NCBI GenBank assembly: GCA_030760725.1
Contig: JASWHV010000011.1
Span: forward strand, 85,475,765-85,539,764
Reading direction: 5' to 3'
Length of the DNA: 64,000 bases
Source: Neostapfia colusana
Taxonomy: Eukaryota; Streptophyta; Magnoliopsida; Poales; Poaceae
Shown: piece by piece, positions 52,979 through 64,000 of the stretch
Numbering within the stretch: the stretch's first letter is position 1
How the letters are laid out: every line of letters begins with the position of its first letter
Program-made: the position numbers and the translations under genes
The notes under the pieces: generated by a model
What the model was told of the DNA's origin: nothing
Database searches by the model: none
The model's input: only the letters and a program-made list of their open reading frames with translations

Positions 52979-55900
52979 TTTCAATAATTTTTGAAAAGGT
53001 TTGCTACCCAATGGTCCAAAAAGGAGCCAAATGTGCAAGAATTCAAATATACATTTGAATTTGAGGGAAACTTCTCCAATCATGCAAATGTAGCTCAGTT
53101 TGAGACTTCAAACATTTGAATTAATCATTTGCCAAAAATGTGGAGATCTTTTGGGCAGAGGGAAGCTGTGGGGCCCAATGGTCAGTGAGAAGGGAGGGGA
53201 GAAACTTACTGCTTAAGTTAATCGGTTCCACAGTTCACACCCGAGCGAGCTGTTTTCTCCCACGGGCTAACACCGCACGGACGACCGAAGACCAGAAGCA
53301 CCTCCCGAGCTGTTTAGGGGATCGATGTTTCTCCGTTCTTACTGTCTCCACCGAGAGCTCAGCGCCCACACTTCCTCCCAGCCGATGCTGAGCGATCCCC
53401 GTGTCTCCTCGGCGATAAACACGACCGCACAGAGCCGCGCCGTCGGTTTACCGCCGCCCGGCTGCTCCACCCCGTGGCACGACGCGCTAAGCTTCCCCAC
53501 AGCACCTCCGGACGTCCTTTAGCGTGGCAGAAGCAAGAACCGGGCACTAGCTCCGTCGGGACGTCGGTGTCGAGCCGATCTTCCTCCACTGCGCCGAAGA
53601 AAGCCGCCGCGACAAGATCACGTCGCCCGGCCACCACAGAGCCTCTCCCTTCAAGTTGCAAAAGCGAAAAGGTGCGCCAGTAACCCTTCTCGTTTCACAA
53701 CCACGCCGGGAGCGTGTCATGGACCGTGCTGGCCGGAATTTCAGTTCTTGCGAAAGCATGTGATATAGCCCGGTTCGGGTAAATCGGCAAATTCGCCTCA
53801 CACACCGAACCACTCCTCCCCAGACCTAGAAACCCGGTTGTAGACACCCGTGCGGGCACGTGGGATCAAGAACTAGGAAGAACCATCGAGGAAACCCTCA
53901 GTTCTTCGAGTTTTCCAGTTTTCCCCGAAACTGCCTTAGGTCGCACGATGAGCCCCTAGTTGCCGACGTTTCTCGCGAGATCAGAGCCCTGTACGTTGCT
54001 CCTTAGGTCATGGCGATACTGTAGGAGCTAACCGGAGCCAGGTTGGGGGCAGGAAAGTTCCCTACGACGTCGCCGGAGTAGAGAGAAGCTCTGTCACCGT
54101 CGCGGGCATTGTTCCGGCCATTGTCAAGCTCCGGTGAGAGTACCAGCGTGTTTAGCGCGCGAAAGTAGGCCCAGGCGGCGAGTTTCCGGCTCGGAGGCGG
54201 TCAGGAAGCCATGTCCGGCAAGCTGCCGAGGTGTGCCGGCGAGGGGGCGGCGCGGGAAAAAGGGCGGGCGCGAGGAAGAAGACGAGCCGGCCGGGCCCGC
54301 TCGTCAGTCCCTCGAGGCACAGTGTGAGGATTTTCTGTTGCACCGGATCAGCTGTGAACACGCGGAAAACAGCCCTGTGGCCCCGTGTGGCGCAGCCGAG
54401 GTGGTGACCCGTGGGGGCCGGGCCCGCTGCCAGAAATTTGAACTTTTCCCGGTTAATTCGAATTCCAGAAATTCCCCAAACTTTAGAACTCCATAACTTT
54501 TGCTAGGAAGCTCCAAATTTAGTGATTCAAATTGGGTTGGATTCATCTTGCCTAGCTCTGTCCAAATATACAAGCCAAATTGTATGAAACCCATTAATTA
54601 ATTCTGGAAAATTCTTTAAAGCTTTTCAGCAAAAGAATTTTAGGGGGAGTTTGGTTCATCCAAAAATCCTCAAATTTTGCCATTTGGAGTTGATTTGGTT
54701 AGAGCAATTCAAATTTGAAGATGCTGTGTTCATTTGAATACAGAAACATTTTCAGAGAATTCCCAAAACTTGGAAATTCTGTTCTGGGCAAATCTTAGCT
54801 CCAAAAATGCTAGGAAAATTCATGCAAACTCTATGAGCTATAAGTGAAATTGTAGTTCGCTAAGTTGGGCATGAACAGGGTTGTTACCTCAGAATTAATT
54901 CTTCTTTGCTTAATTACTAAGAGAATTATTCTGAGCAAACCAGTCAAGGAAAAGTGCTAATAATTGGTCCAGAGGGTTTTCTTGTGACAAGGAACTCGCA
55001 CAAAAATTCTCAGCTCCATTGGAGCTCTGGATCACCCTGTCCTGTTTAACCACTTGAGGGGTTAATATGGAAAATGGGGAAAAACCACTTAGCACTTAAC
55101 CATGTACTTAGGTCCAGGCCCAAGCCACCCACACCCAGTTCATATTTAAATTCTTAAACAGAGTTCCAGGTGTTAGAGACTGGTTATTAGAACTAATAGC
55201 AGTAACCTTACAACAAACTTGTATGCACTTTGCATTTAAATTTACATGTATTCTTTCAATAACGTGTAGTCGCTGAAGGCGAGGAAGCTCCGGAGATTCT
55301 CGACTTCCTGCTTCCAGAGGAAGAATTAGCTCCTGACCAGCAACAACAAGGCAAGCCCCGGTTTGCATTAACTCTTTTATAAAGTTTTACTTTGTTTACA
55401 TATGTAGGGTGATGTATGAATGTGCATTAGGTATAGGCTGAACGAAACCCCACTTGCATGACCAGAAATTTTCCATAAGAGTGAGGGTAGTGTCTAAGAC
55501 CTCGAGTAGACAGGCTATGCTTAATGTTTCATTGAACTTCGGTACAAGTCGAGTAGTTGGGACCTACTCACGAGTTTAGGCTTGGGACACACGGGTTTGG
55601 TTGAGTGATGTGAGATCATTTTAGTAATGAAAATGAGACTAGGAAGGGGCTAGGGCGCAGCAAGAGGGAGTCTTGTGTGCGCAACCCTGTCCGTGTCGAT
55701 TGAGGACAGATCCGTGTGCGGCCCACGCTGATCAAGTTTGAACGTACCGAAGGCATATCGGATATATGGGCCCCGATAAACAGATGTAGCCTAAACCTCC
55801 GGGCGTCGAGGCATAACGCACCGATTTATAGGTGTAGGCTGAGGGCAGCAAGGTGGAAATCTGCCAACGGGCATAGAGAGATGCTCCGTGTGGGGAACCT

Positions 55901-56739
55901 CCTGCTCGTTTCGGTGCGACCGGTTCGACGTTTCGGCTGTTGGGTGAAAGGTTGTCCTGTACGACATCGAGTGAGCGTGCTGTGCAGCTCCACGGGTGGG
56001 CGTACGTGACGTGCTCTTTGGGTTTCCCTGCAGGTGTATATCGAGTCGATTCGCCGTCCCTCACGGTGAAGAGTACCACTTGGTCACTGAGTCGTGACGT
56101 AGACTAATGTATGAAATATGGGCATTCAATACTGCTGATTTGATGTAATATTGTATTGCTACATGTTTGCCACCAAATATTGCTTACTAAATTTCAGCTT
56201 CCTGAACTGTTAACTTGTTGCAAAAAGTTGAACTAAGGATGAACTTGTAGGCGAGTCCATTTGTTGCAACATTGCTATCCTATGTCATGGTACCCCTCAT
56301 GTAGAGTTTCATGTTTAGGTGAGTCGGTTAAGCCTTGCTGAGCCTTCGTGCTCACGGTTGCTGCTTAAGTGTTTTTCAGGTGAGGAGCCACCCACGGACT
56401 CGGAGTATGAGTCCACCGGCGAGGGTTACCCTCCGTCGGGGACCACGGCTGGGTGGGAGCCGTACACGCCGCGCTGAGCTGAGGAGTGCAGCTAGTGTGG
56501 GTTGCCCTAGGGCTGGGCAACCGACTTTTGGCTAGGTAGGCGGGCGTGAGTTGTAGAATAGTAGACTTCTGCTGTGTAATAAAGAACAATAGTTTGTAAC
56601 TGAGTATTGTACCTTTTTGTACAGTTCAGTTTGTTTTTCCTATGTAATATATTGTGTTCTTATGACGTGTGCTGTCGGTTGTCGCATCGCGCGGCACCAC
56701 CCTCTGCGATCCTGGATGAGCAGATCCCGGTCCGCCACA
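52979..56739 (+). repeat. B 5' LTR, segment 2
   Basis: Resumes TTTCAATAATTTTTG as in the 3' LTR at 63464 and ends CCGCCACA. GC-rich block about 53190-54440, otherwise AT-rich. It aligns with the C LTR in many blocks (for example TTGCATGAATTTTCC regions). No convincing gene among its ORFs. Confidence 0.9.
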
Positions 56740-56742
56740 GCC

Positions 56743-56755
56743 TGGTATCAGAGCC
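56743..56755 (+). other. B primer-binding site (initiator Met tRNA type)
   Basis: TGGTATCAGAGCC three bases after the LTR end. Confidence 0.92.
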
Positions 56756-58583
56756 GCATTGGGGATAGCACAGTACTTAAGGACTGTATTATGGGAAAAA
56801 CTTAGGTATAAGGTGAGGATTCGGTAGTTGCCCAAGTAAGGACTATACTAGCATAGATACTTAAAGTGGCAAAGACTAACTTATGTGTTATAATTCTGAA
56901 TTTCGATTATGTAACGACGCATCTACGCTCTGGTAAGTATGGTAAGGAACGCTACCGAAAGCTGTTCAATTTCAGTTAGCTCTCCCTGACGAGGAACATG
57001 GTTCAGGGATTTGTCTCACAGCTTGGTGTGAGACGTCAATATGAAACTCTTGGACTCTTCATGTCCCTGAGTTCATATGCAACGCTGATCCCTAGCGTGC
57101 ATTAGGCAAGTAAGAGGAGACCCCATCACGTGGTCAGTAACGCGAGAGTGTGTTCGTCTGGAAATAGCCCAGGAGGACATACGCAGCGCTTTCCATCGGC
57201 GTGCCCTGCAGGGCAGTAGGTGGTATCTGTTGGGTTGATAACATTCCCAACTGTGACGACCCGTTCATGACCTACTCGGGTTCCCCGTCGTGTGGTGTTG
57301 AAACACGATCACGTGCCTTGAGACGTGACTTAGCTCAAGGACGGCCGTATGGCAATGATACGGGCGTTTGTATTTAATTTAAATATGATTCTGCCTGAAA
57401 TGAAACCAACCTTTGAGTGCATCACTATTGTGTGGTCTTCTGCAGGTACTAACCACGTATGTATCCGTGTAGAAAATGTGTGCGAGAGACCGTTTAGTGC
57501 CACATTTGAGACGTATATGCCGGTATAATCCGGTTAGAATTTTCTTTTGTGAGGAACGTAGTACCGAGATATTGTAGGCATATGCATGAGCATAATGATA
57601 ACAAAGAATTAAAATCTATAGGTTCAACATTTAGGACCCTGGTTGGGTATAAGAATGGGATAGTGGAGCAGTATAGCCAAAAGTATGAAAAGCAGAGTGC
57701 TCTGTTTTGGACAGCAAGTTTGCTGATCTTCAACAGGGCATAACTCACAGGTCTTTTAGCCCAGAGAGGTGTGCTATATAGTTCTGTAAAGGTATTTAAG
57801 TACTATCCAACTTTGTTGTAGATTTCCAGAGCTGAAACTCACCATAAGATGGCTGAAATCCCAGAGGAATGTAAACTGTCCAGAACCAGGACAGAGTAAA
57901 ACATTCTCTGAACTGTTCTGTTTTTCAAACATAACTCCCAGTAGAAAAATCTAAAATTGTCATATAATACATCCTTAGAAGGAGTATAAGATGTGTGACA
58001 TCTTTGCAATTCAAAGATTCTGAAAGTTCAGCACAGAATTTAATGGAAATCAGGGTTGAAAACAGCCACTTCCAAGGGAGGTGCTGTTAAAATTCTTCCA
58101 GAAATTCTGCTGACTTTGAATTAGCATAACTTTTTAACCAAAGCTAATCTGGGGGCAAATGAATACTCGTCGGAAAGATACTGAAGTTAACTTTGACTTT
58201 GGTATTCAACTTGAGTCATGAAAATGCCCAGAACTAGATCAAAACTTAGAATAGGTAGAAACTGGTCATTCTGGCAGAAGAATGACAGTTGAACTAATTG
58301 CAGAGGGTGTGGTACCCTAAAGGTGTAATACGTGATGACAAAGCGATAGTAATATCTCGTAGTGACCAAACCTAGTTATGGTGAGCTTCCAAAGTGGAGG
58401 TTCATCAAGTTGGATTAAACTAGCTTGTGTTTGGTCTGGTAATGGTGTAGCTTGTGTAAAGTTATTACACTATCTACTTACGAGATGTATCGCATGTTTT
58501 TATTGTCATTATGTTTTACACCTATTTCATTTGGACTGCATGCAACCTCTTGCGGGACTGATGTTATTGTCGTATGGTTGCAG
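56756..58583 (+). other. B 5' leader, noncoding
   Basis: Aligns with the C leader; shared block includes CGTGCCCTGCAGGGCAGTAGG (57200s), containing the CCTGCAGG palindrome. No supported ORF. Confidence 0.7.
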
Positions 58584-59697
58584 ATGGTTCGCACTAGGAC
58601 CACGCACGAGGTTGGTGGCTCTAGCCAAGGGGGAGGCGATGACTCCCAGCCACCGGCCTACGACAGCACCCCACAGCAGCAGCCACCACCGCCGCCTCCG
58701 CTTACTCTAGTGGATGTGATAGCGGCACTGGTGGGGGGTCGTGAGGAGCAGACCGACCTGCTCCGCAGATCGTGCAGAATACGTCCCAGGCGGGGGGACG
58801 TCAAGACAGAGGGCCTCGTGAGCCCCGTGAAGTGTCGTACTCGGATTTCATGAGTACGCACCCTCCAGTGTTCACCGAAGCTGAAGAACCACTGGAGGCT
58901 GACAACTGGCTGCGGACCATCGAGTCCAAGTTTGGGCTGCTCCAATGTACGGAGCAGCAGAAGACCCTGTTCGCAGCACAGCAGCTCCACGGTGCCGCTG
59001 GTGCGTGGTGGGCGAATTATGTCGCCTCACGTCCGGCTGGCCATGCCGTGGAATGGCAAGAGTTCCGGGAGGCATTCCGCGCCTACCACATCCCTCCCGG
59101 GATCATTAAGAGGAAGTTCCAAGAATTCTTGGAACTGAAGCAGGGCGGGAGGAGTGCTCACAACTACTCCCGTACCTTCAACCATCTGGCGCGGTACGCG
59201 TCAGACTATATCTCCACTGAGGAGAAGAAGCGGGAGCACTTCTATCGGGGGTTACACCCCGAAATGAAGACACATCTCGTTCAGTGGAATCGCGGCACAT
59301 TCAACGACTTGGTCAATGCCGCGATCATGCAAGAGGATGCTCAGCGGGAGTTGGCAGCTGAGCAGCGGAAGCGCAGCGCTCCACCCAGCGGTGGGAGTGG
59401 CGCTCCCCAGAAGTACCGTATGGTGTACAGGACACCATCCGGGCAGCAGTGGCGACCACCGGCACGGCCTCAACAGTTTGGGGGATGTTCGTTCCAAGCA
59501 CCCCCGTTCCGACCGCCGATGCCACCACCAAGACAGCAGCAGCAGCAGACGGCACCCGGGCATTTCCACCACCACAACGCGCCCCGGGGTTCCGTCCACC
59601 GATCAGCGGGGGACCGCCCCGTTTCACCTGTTTCACGTGTGGCCAGGCGGGCCACTTCACGAAAGACTGTCCCCAGGGGCAGCAGAGCAGCGGGTAA
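58584..59697 (+). pseudogene. gag: B gag, two frameshifts and a stop
   Basis: Start MVRTRTTHEVGG at 58584 parallels C. A -1 shift near 58763 moves the reading to the frame of MQNTSQAGG (58772), which carries the gag domain (RTIESKFGLLQC, AWWANY, FRAYHIPPG, YSRTFNHLARYA). A second -1 shift between about 59480 and 59600 moves to the frame with the CCHC knuckle CFTCGQAGHFTKDC. A TAA at 59695-59697 then stops it. No continuous gag product is possible as read. Confidence 0.88.
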
Positions 59698-62600
59698 GCC
59701 CAGTTTCAGAGCGGTGCTCGAGGCCGACCTCCGATGAAGAAGGTTGGTCAGCGGACTGGAGGCGTCCGCAACCTCGACAATGAGGACGCCCCGGAGGGAG
59801 ATAACGTGCTGGCGGGTACGTTCACTCTCAACCATCAAGCCATCGTCATACTTTTTGATTCTGGTGCCACCCATAACTTCATAAGTGCATCATATGTGGT
59901 TAAGCATCAGCTGGAAGCCTTTCCAACCGAGTGTTCTTATATGATTTGCTCACCCGAAGGAAAGATTTCAGCAACGATGATGGTTCCGAAAGTACCACTG
60001 TGCTTAGGTGGGAAGATATATCCCACCACTACGATTATCCTTGAGGGGCAGAAGATTGATGCAATCTTGGGAATGTCATGGCTAAGTTACCATGGCGCTA
60101 TCCTGGAAACCCTATCACGGACGGTTCACCTCAACTCCCCGTTACACCGTCCGCAGTCCCTCCTATTAGATAATCCAGTCAGAGAGGTTTCAGTGATCAA
60201 CAATACTGAAGCTCTCAAGTTGGAGGACATCCCTGTAGTCCGGGAGTATCCTGACGTGTTCCCGGATGATCTTCCGGACATGTCACCTGAGCGGGATGTC
60301 GAGTTCAAGATCGAGCTCGCACCCGGGACTACGCCCATATCACGGAGACCATACAAGATGGCTCCAAATGAGCTGGCGGAACTGAAAGAACAGCTCAATG
60401 ATCTGTTGAGCAAGGGTTTCATTAGGTCGAGTTCCTCGCCTTGGGGATGCTCGGCGCTGCTCGTGAAGAAGAAAGATGAAACCTTGAGGCAGTGTGTGGA
60501 TTACCGGCTGCTCAACGCCGTCACCATCAAGAATAAGTACCCACTGCCCCGCATCGACATATTGTTTGATCAACTTGTGGGTGCAAGTGTGTTCTCCAAG
60601 ATGGACCTTCGCTCTGGATATCACCAGATAAAAATCCGAGCGGAGGATATCCCGAAGACGGCCTTCTCAACGAGATATGGATTATATGAGTATCTCGAAA
60701 TGTCTTTTGGTCTCACAAACGCTCCAGCTCATTTCATGTATCTCATGAATTTGGTGTTCATGCCGGAGCTGGACAGGTTCGTGGTAGTGTTCATCGATGA
60801 TATCTTGGTTTACTCCAAGACAGAAGCCAAACATGCCGAACACTTGAGAATCGTTCTTCAACGATTGCGAGACCATAAACTCTACGCCAAGTTCAGTAAA
60901 TGCGAGTTTTGGATCAGCCAAGTGCCATTCTTGGGACATATCATCTCAGCGGAAGGCATTGCGGTTGACCCAAGCAAAATAGAGCAAGTGCTGAAATGGA
61001 AAGCTCCCACTTCAGTTCATGAAGTCAGAAGCTTCCTCGGGTTAGCGGGATACTATAGGAGATTCATTCCAAGCTTCTCCAAGCTCGCTAAGCCGATGAC
61101 AGAGTTGCTGAAGAAAGGGACGAAATATGTTTGGAACACGGCGTGTGAAGGAGCATTCCAAACATTGGTGAAGCATCTCACCACAGCCCCGGTCTTAGCT
61201 CAGCCGGATACAACAAAGCCCTTCGACGTGTATTGTGACGCGTCCGGTATTGGGATTGGCTGCGTGTTGATGCAGGAAGGACGTGTGGTCGCTTATGGCT
61301 CACGCCAACTTCGGAACCATGAGCAGCATTATCCCACTCATGATCTTGAGTTTGCTGCAGTGGTGTTGGCGCTGAAAATGTGGAGGCACTATCTCCTGGG
61401 GAACTTGGTGCATCTCTACACTGACCACAAGAGCTTAAAATATATTTTCACCCAGAAGGAGCTGAACATGAGGCAAAGGTGGTGGTTAGAGCTGATCAAA
61501 GACTATGAGATTTAGATCCATTACCACCCCGGCAAGGCAAATGTGGTTGCCGACGCGCTGAGTCGGAAATCACATGTCCATCACCTCACCATTACACCGG
61601 TGGAGGAGGAAGAGCCAAGTTATACTTGGTTCCTTATGGATCGCTGTACAACCTTGCCCTCATCCCTACCATTAGGGAAGATATAATGGCAGTTCAGAAG
61701 ACGGACAAAGGCATGGCACATCTCCGGAGATGGATAGACAATGGAGAGATCAAGTGTTTCCGGAAAGATGATGAGGGGACGCTGTGGTTCAATGACCGCA
61801 TAATCGTACCCCAGGATATGGAGTTGAGAAAGAAGATCCTCGATGAAGCTCACTTGTCCAAGTACTCCATTCATCCGGGCAGCAACAAAATGTACCAAGA
61901 TTTGAAAAAGAAATTTTGGTGGACACGGATGAAGCGGGAGGTAGCGAAGTACGTATCCGAGTGCGATACGTGTAGACGAGTGAAAGCTGATCACATGAAG
62001 AAATCAGGGCTGTTACAACCCCTGAAGATCCCGGCATGGAAATGGGAAGATGTGAGCATGGATTCCATTGTGGGATTACCCTTAACATCCAACAAACATG
62101 ATTCCATTTGGGTGATCGTTGACCGACTAACCAAGTCAGCTCACTTTATCCCCGTGCATACACATTTCCATGCCAACAGATATGCGGAGTTATATATCGT
62201 CTGGATCCTATGTCTGCATGGCGTACCCAAGACCATAGTCTCAGACAGAGGTGCATTATTTGTATCTCGCTTTTGGTAGCAGTTACATGCTGCTTTCGGT
62301 ACTAAACTGATTAGAAGCTCCGCTTACCACCCTCAGACAGATGGGCAGACGGAGAGGGTGAATCAAGTATTAGAAGACATGTTGAGAGCATGTGGCATCC
62401 ACCATGGTAGGAAGTGGGATGATCACCTACCCTTGGCGGAATTCTCGTACAACAATGGCTGTCAGGCGAGTATCAAGATGGCACCCTACGAAGCTCTCTA
62501 CGGTCGTAAATGCCGCACCCCATTAAGCTGGTGCGAGTCCGGTGAAAGGGTCACATTCGGGGTTGATGTGGTGAACGACGCCGAAGAGCGCGTTCGGACG

Positions 62601-63110
62601 ATTCAAGCTAACTTGAAGGCCGCTCAATCCCGGCAGAAGAGCTACGCTGATAAAAGGCGTAGACCGTTGCACTTCGATGTCGGTGAACGCGTGTATCTCC
62701 GCGTGTCTCCGATGAAGGACGTGCACCGGTTCGGTGTGAAGGGGAAGCTCGCTCCCTGTTTCATTGGACCCTATGCTATCACCGAGAAGTGTGGACCAGC
62801 AGCGTATAGACTGGAGCTACCGGCATCCCTTGCTGGTGTCCATGATGTTTTCCATATTTCGCAACTGCGAAAATGTCTGAAGCATACGGCTGCTGTTCCT
62901 ACCGAAGACATCGGCCACCTGAAACCGGATTTGACCTATGATGAGTATCCGGTGGCCATTCTTGATGAAAAAGCCAGGACCACGCGTAGCAGAACGTTGT
63001 GGTTCTACAAAATACTCTGGAGCAACCACACCGCCGAAGAAGCGACGTGGGAGAGCGAGGAGTTCCTTCGCTCAAATTACCCGGAGTTCATGGCTTCTCA
63101 ACAAGAGTAA
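59698..63110 (+). pseudogene. pol: B pol: protease to chromodomain-like tail, stops and a frameshift
   Basis: Protease FDSGATH near 59857, RT (NKYPLPRIDILF near 60530; FIDDILVYS near 60792), RNase H (YCDAS near 61233, TDHKSLKYIF), then TAG at 61513-61515 within KDYEI. A -1 shift near 61615 precedes the integrase. HHCC domain lies at 61870-61990. The DDE segment reads MDSIVGLP instead of MDFIVGLP, then VSDRGALF, then TAG at 62277-62279 (C has GAG), then TDGQTERVNQ. The chromodomain-like tail is ILWSNHTAEEATWES, ending ASQQE at 63110. Confidence 0.9.
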
Positions 63111-63141
63111 GTCCTTATTACATCGCTATCTCTTCTTTTAT

Positions 63142-63158
63142 AATCTCGGGACGAGATT
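63142..63158 (+). other. Hairpin upstream of the B polypurine tract
   Basis: AATCTCG, GGA, CGAGATT: perfect 7-bp stem with a 3-nt loop, identical to C, just upstream of TTTTAAGGGGGG. Confidence 0.75.
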
Positions 63159-63159
63159 C

Positions 63160-63176
63160 TTTTAAGGGGGGAGGGA
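63160..63176 (+). other. B polypurine tract
   Basis: TTTTAAGGGGGGAGGGA directly before the LTR start. Confidence 0.9.
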
Positions 63177-64000
63177 TGTAAAAGCCCAAGAAAAGGGACT
63201 TGCAAAAACTTTTTATCACCTCACAACACCACAGTTCTTGTTGAGGATAGATGGTGAAAAAGTGTGAAGAGCATGTAACCTCCATAAAAGAGTGGTTAGA
63301 GGGGAAAGCCTACACTTTCACAAAGTGGGAATCCTACACATATGATCACACATGAGAGGGTGATTCAAAACTGTTGCATTCAAATTCATGATTGCGGCAG
63401 CTAAAACAAGGATCAAAGGGCGTAATTGGATTCCTCAGGTTCAATTTAGTGGGGAGGCAAAGTTTCAATAATTTTTGAAAAGGTTTGCTACCCAATGGTC
63501 CAAAAAGGAGCCAAATGGGCAAGAATTCAAATATACATTTGAATTTGAGGGAAACTTCTCCAATCATGCAAATGTAGCTCAGTTTGAGACTTCAAACATT
63601 TGAATTACTCATTTGCCAAAAATGTGGAGATCTTTTGGGCAGAGGGGAGCTGTGGGGCCCAATGATCAGTGAGAAGGGAGGGGAGAAACTTACTGCTTAA
63701 GTTAATCGGTTCCACAGTTCACACCCGAGCGAGCTGTTTTCTCCCACGGGCTGCCACCGCACGGCAACCGAAGACCGGAAGCACCTCCCGAGCTGTTTAG
63801 GGGATCGATGTTTCTCCGTTCTTACCGTCTCCATCGAGAGCTCAGCGCCCACACTGCCTCCCAGCCGACGCTGAGCGATCCCCGTGTCTCCTCGGCGATA
63901 AACACGACCGCACAGAGGCGCGCCGTCGGTTTACCGCCGCCCGGCTGCTCCACCCCGTGGCACGACGCGCTAAGCTTCCCCACAGCACCTCCGGACGTCC
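63177..64000 (+). repeat. B 3' LTR, first 824 bp
   Basis: TGTAAAAGCCC onward; matches 41773-42059 followed by 52979 onward, and shows the empty A2 target site. Continues beyond the window. Confidence 0.93.

Larger units (their letters stand above)
41773..64000 (+). mobile_element. B: Ty3/gypsy chromovirus with about 4 kb LTR, split by A2
   Basis: 5' LTR (41773-42059 and 52979-56739, about 4048 bp once A2 and one CAAAG are removed), Met-type primer-binding site, 1.8 kb leader, gag-pol 58584-63110, polypurine tract, 3' LTR from 63177 running out of the window. The comparable LTR parts differ by roughly 20 in 824 positions by eye. It is the same family as C but well diverged from it. gag-pol has three frameshifts and three stops. 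Inserted in the E 5' LTR. Confidence 0.92.

Overview
The window is plant nuclear DNA, almost certainly from a grass. It is built entirely of nested Ty3/gypsy LTR retrotransposons. Evidence: initiator-Met-type primer-binding sites next to multi-kilobase LTRs, gag-pol reading frames in the order protease-RT-RNase H-integrase-chromodomain-like tail, and a second element type with Tat-lineage traits (different primer-binding site, antisense 3' ORF, tandem repeats near the 3' LTR). No host gene, rRNA, tRNA gene or CRISPR array was found. Names used below are mine. A1 and A2: chromovirus family with about 3 kb LTRs. B and C: a second chromovirus family with about 4 kb LTRs. D1, D2 and E: Tat-like families with about 1.1 kb LTRs.

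Layout. 1-2835 is the 3' part of D1 (+), which sits in the 5' LTR of A1. A1 (+) runs on to 26693: LTR remnant 2836-2920, primer-binding site, leader, gag-protease to 5254. It is then split inside RT by the complete insertion D2 (+, 5255-20930, target-site duplication GCGTG). D2 is itself split by C (-, 6996-18563). C has a full 4.3 kb 3' LTR, a gag-pol frame with one in-frame stop, and a 5' LTR cut short by a deletion. A1 resumes with RT to chromodomain (20936-23578) and its 3' LTR (23591-26693). A1 lies inside an LTR of E.

26694-35477 is E (-), with no gag or pol. It has three LTR segments separated by satellite-like arrays: 106-bp units at about 27390-28723 and 33405-34300, and about 37-bp units organised into about 116-bp and about 0.9-1.0 kb higher-order repeats at about 29925-33405. 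The right-hand E LTR is interrupted by B (+), whose 5' LTR is interrupted by A2 (-, 42060-52973, target-site duplication CAAAG). A 6.3 kb stretch spanning E LTR, B LTR, A2 3' LTR and part of A2 pol is tandemly duplicated (34964-41258 and 41259-47552). The copies are nearly identical and the junction has 8 bp of microhomology. B continues with the rest of its LTR, a damaged gag-pol (58584-63110) and the start of its 3' LTR (63177 to the window end).

Rough by-eye LTR divergences agree with the nesting: A1 about 5% (85 bp only), D2 about 3%, C about 2%; B about 2.4%, A2 about 1.5%, tandem duplication about 0.1%. Every gag-pol carries stops and/or frameshifts, so none can encode a full polyprotein as read. 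The most unusual signals are: hairpin-bearing repeat modules (GAGCTC, a self-complementary stem, then GAGGTCCG) in the U3 regions of two unrelated families and expanded into satellite inside E; the precise 106-bp register of one array; the recent tandem duplication; a conserved hairpin at the polypurine tract; and a coiled-coil-like antisense ORF in the D family.
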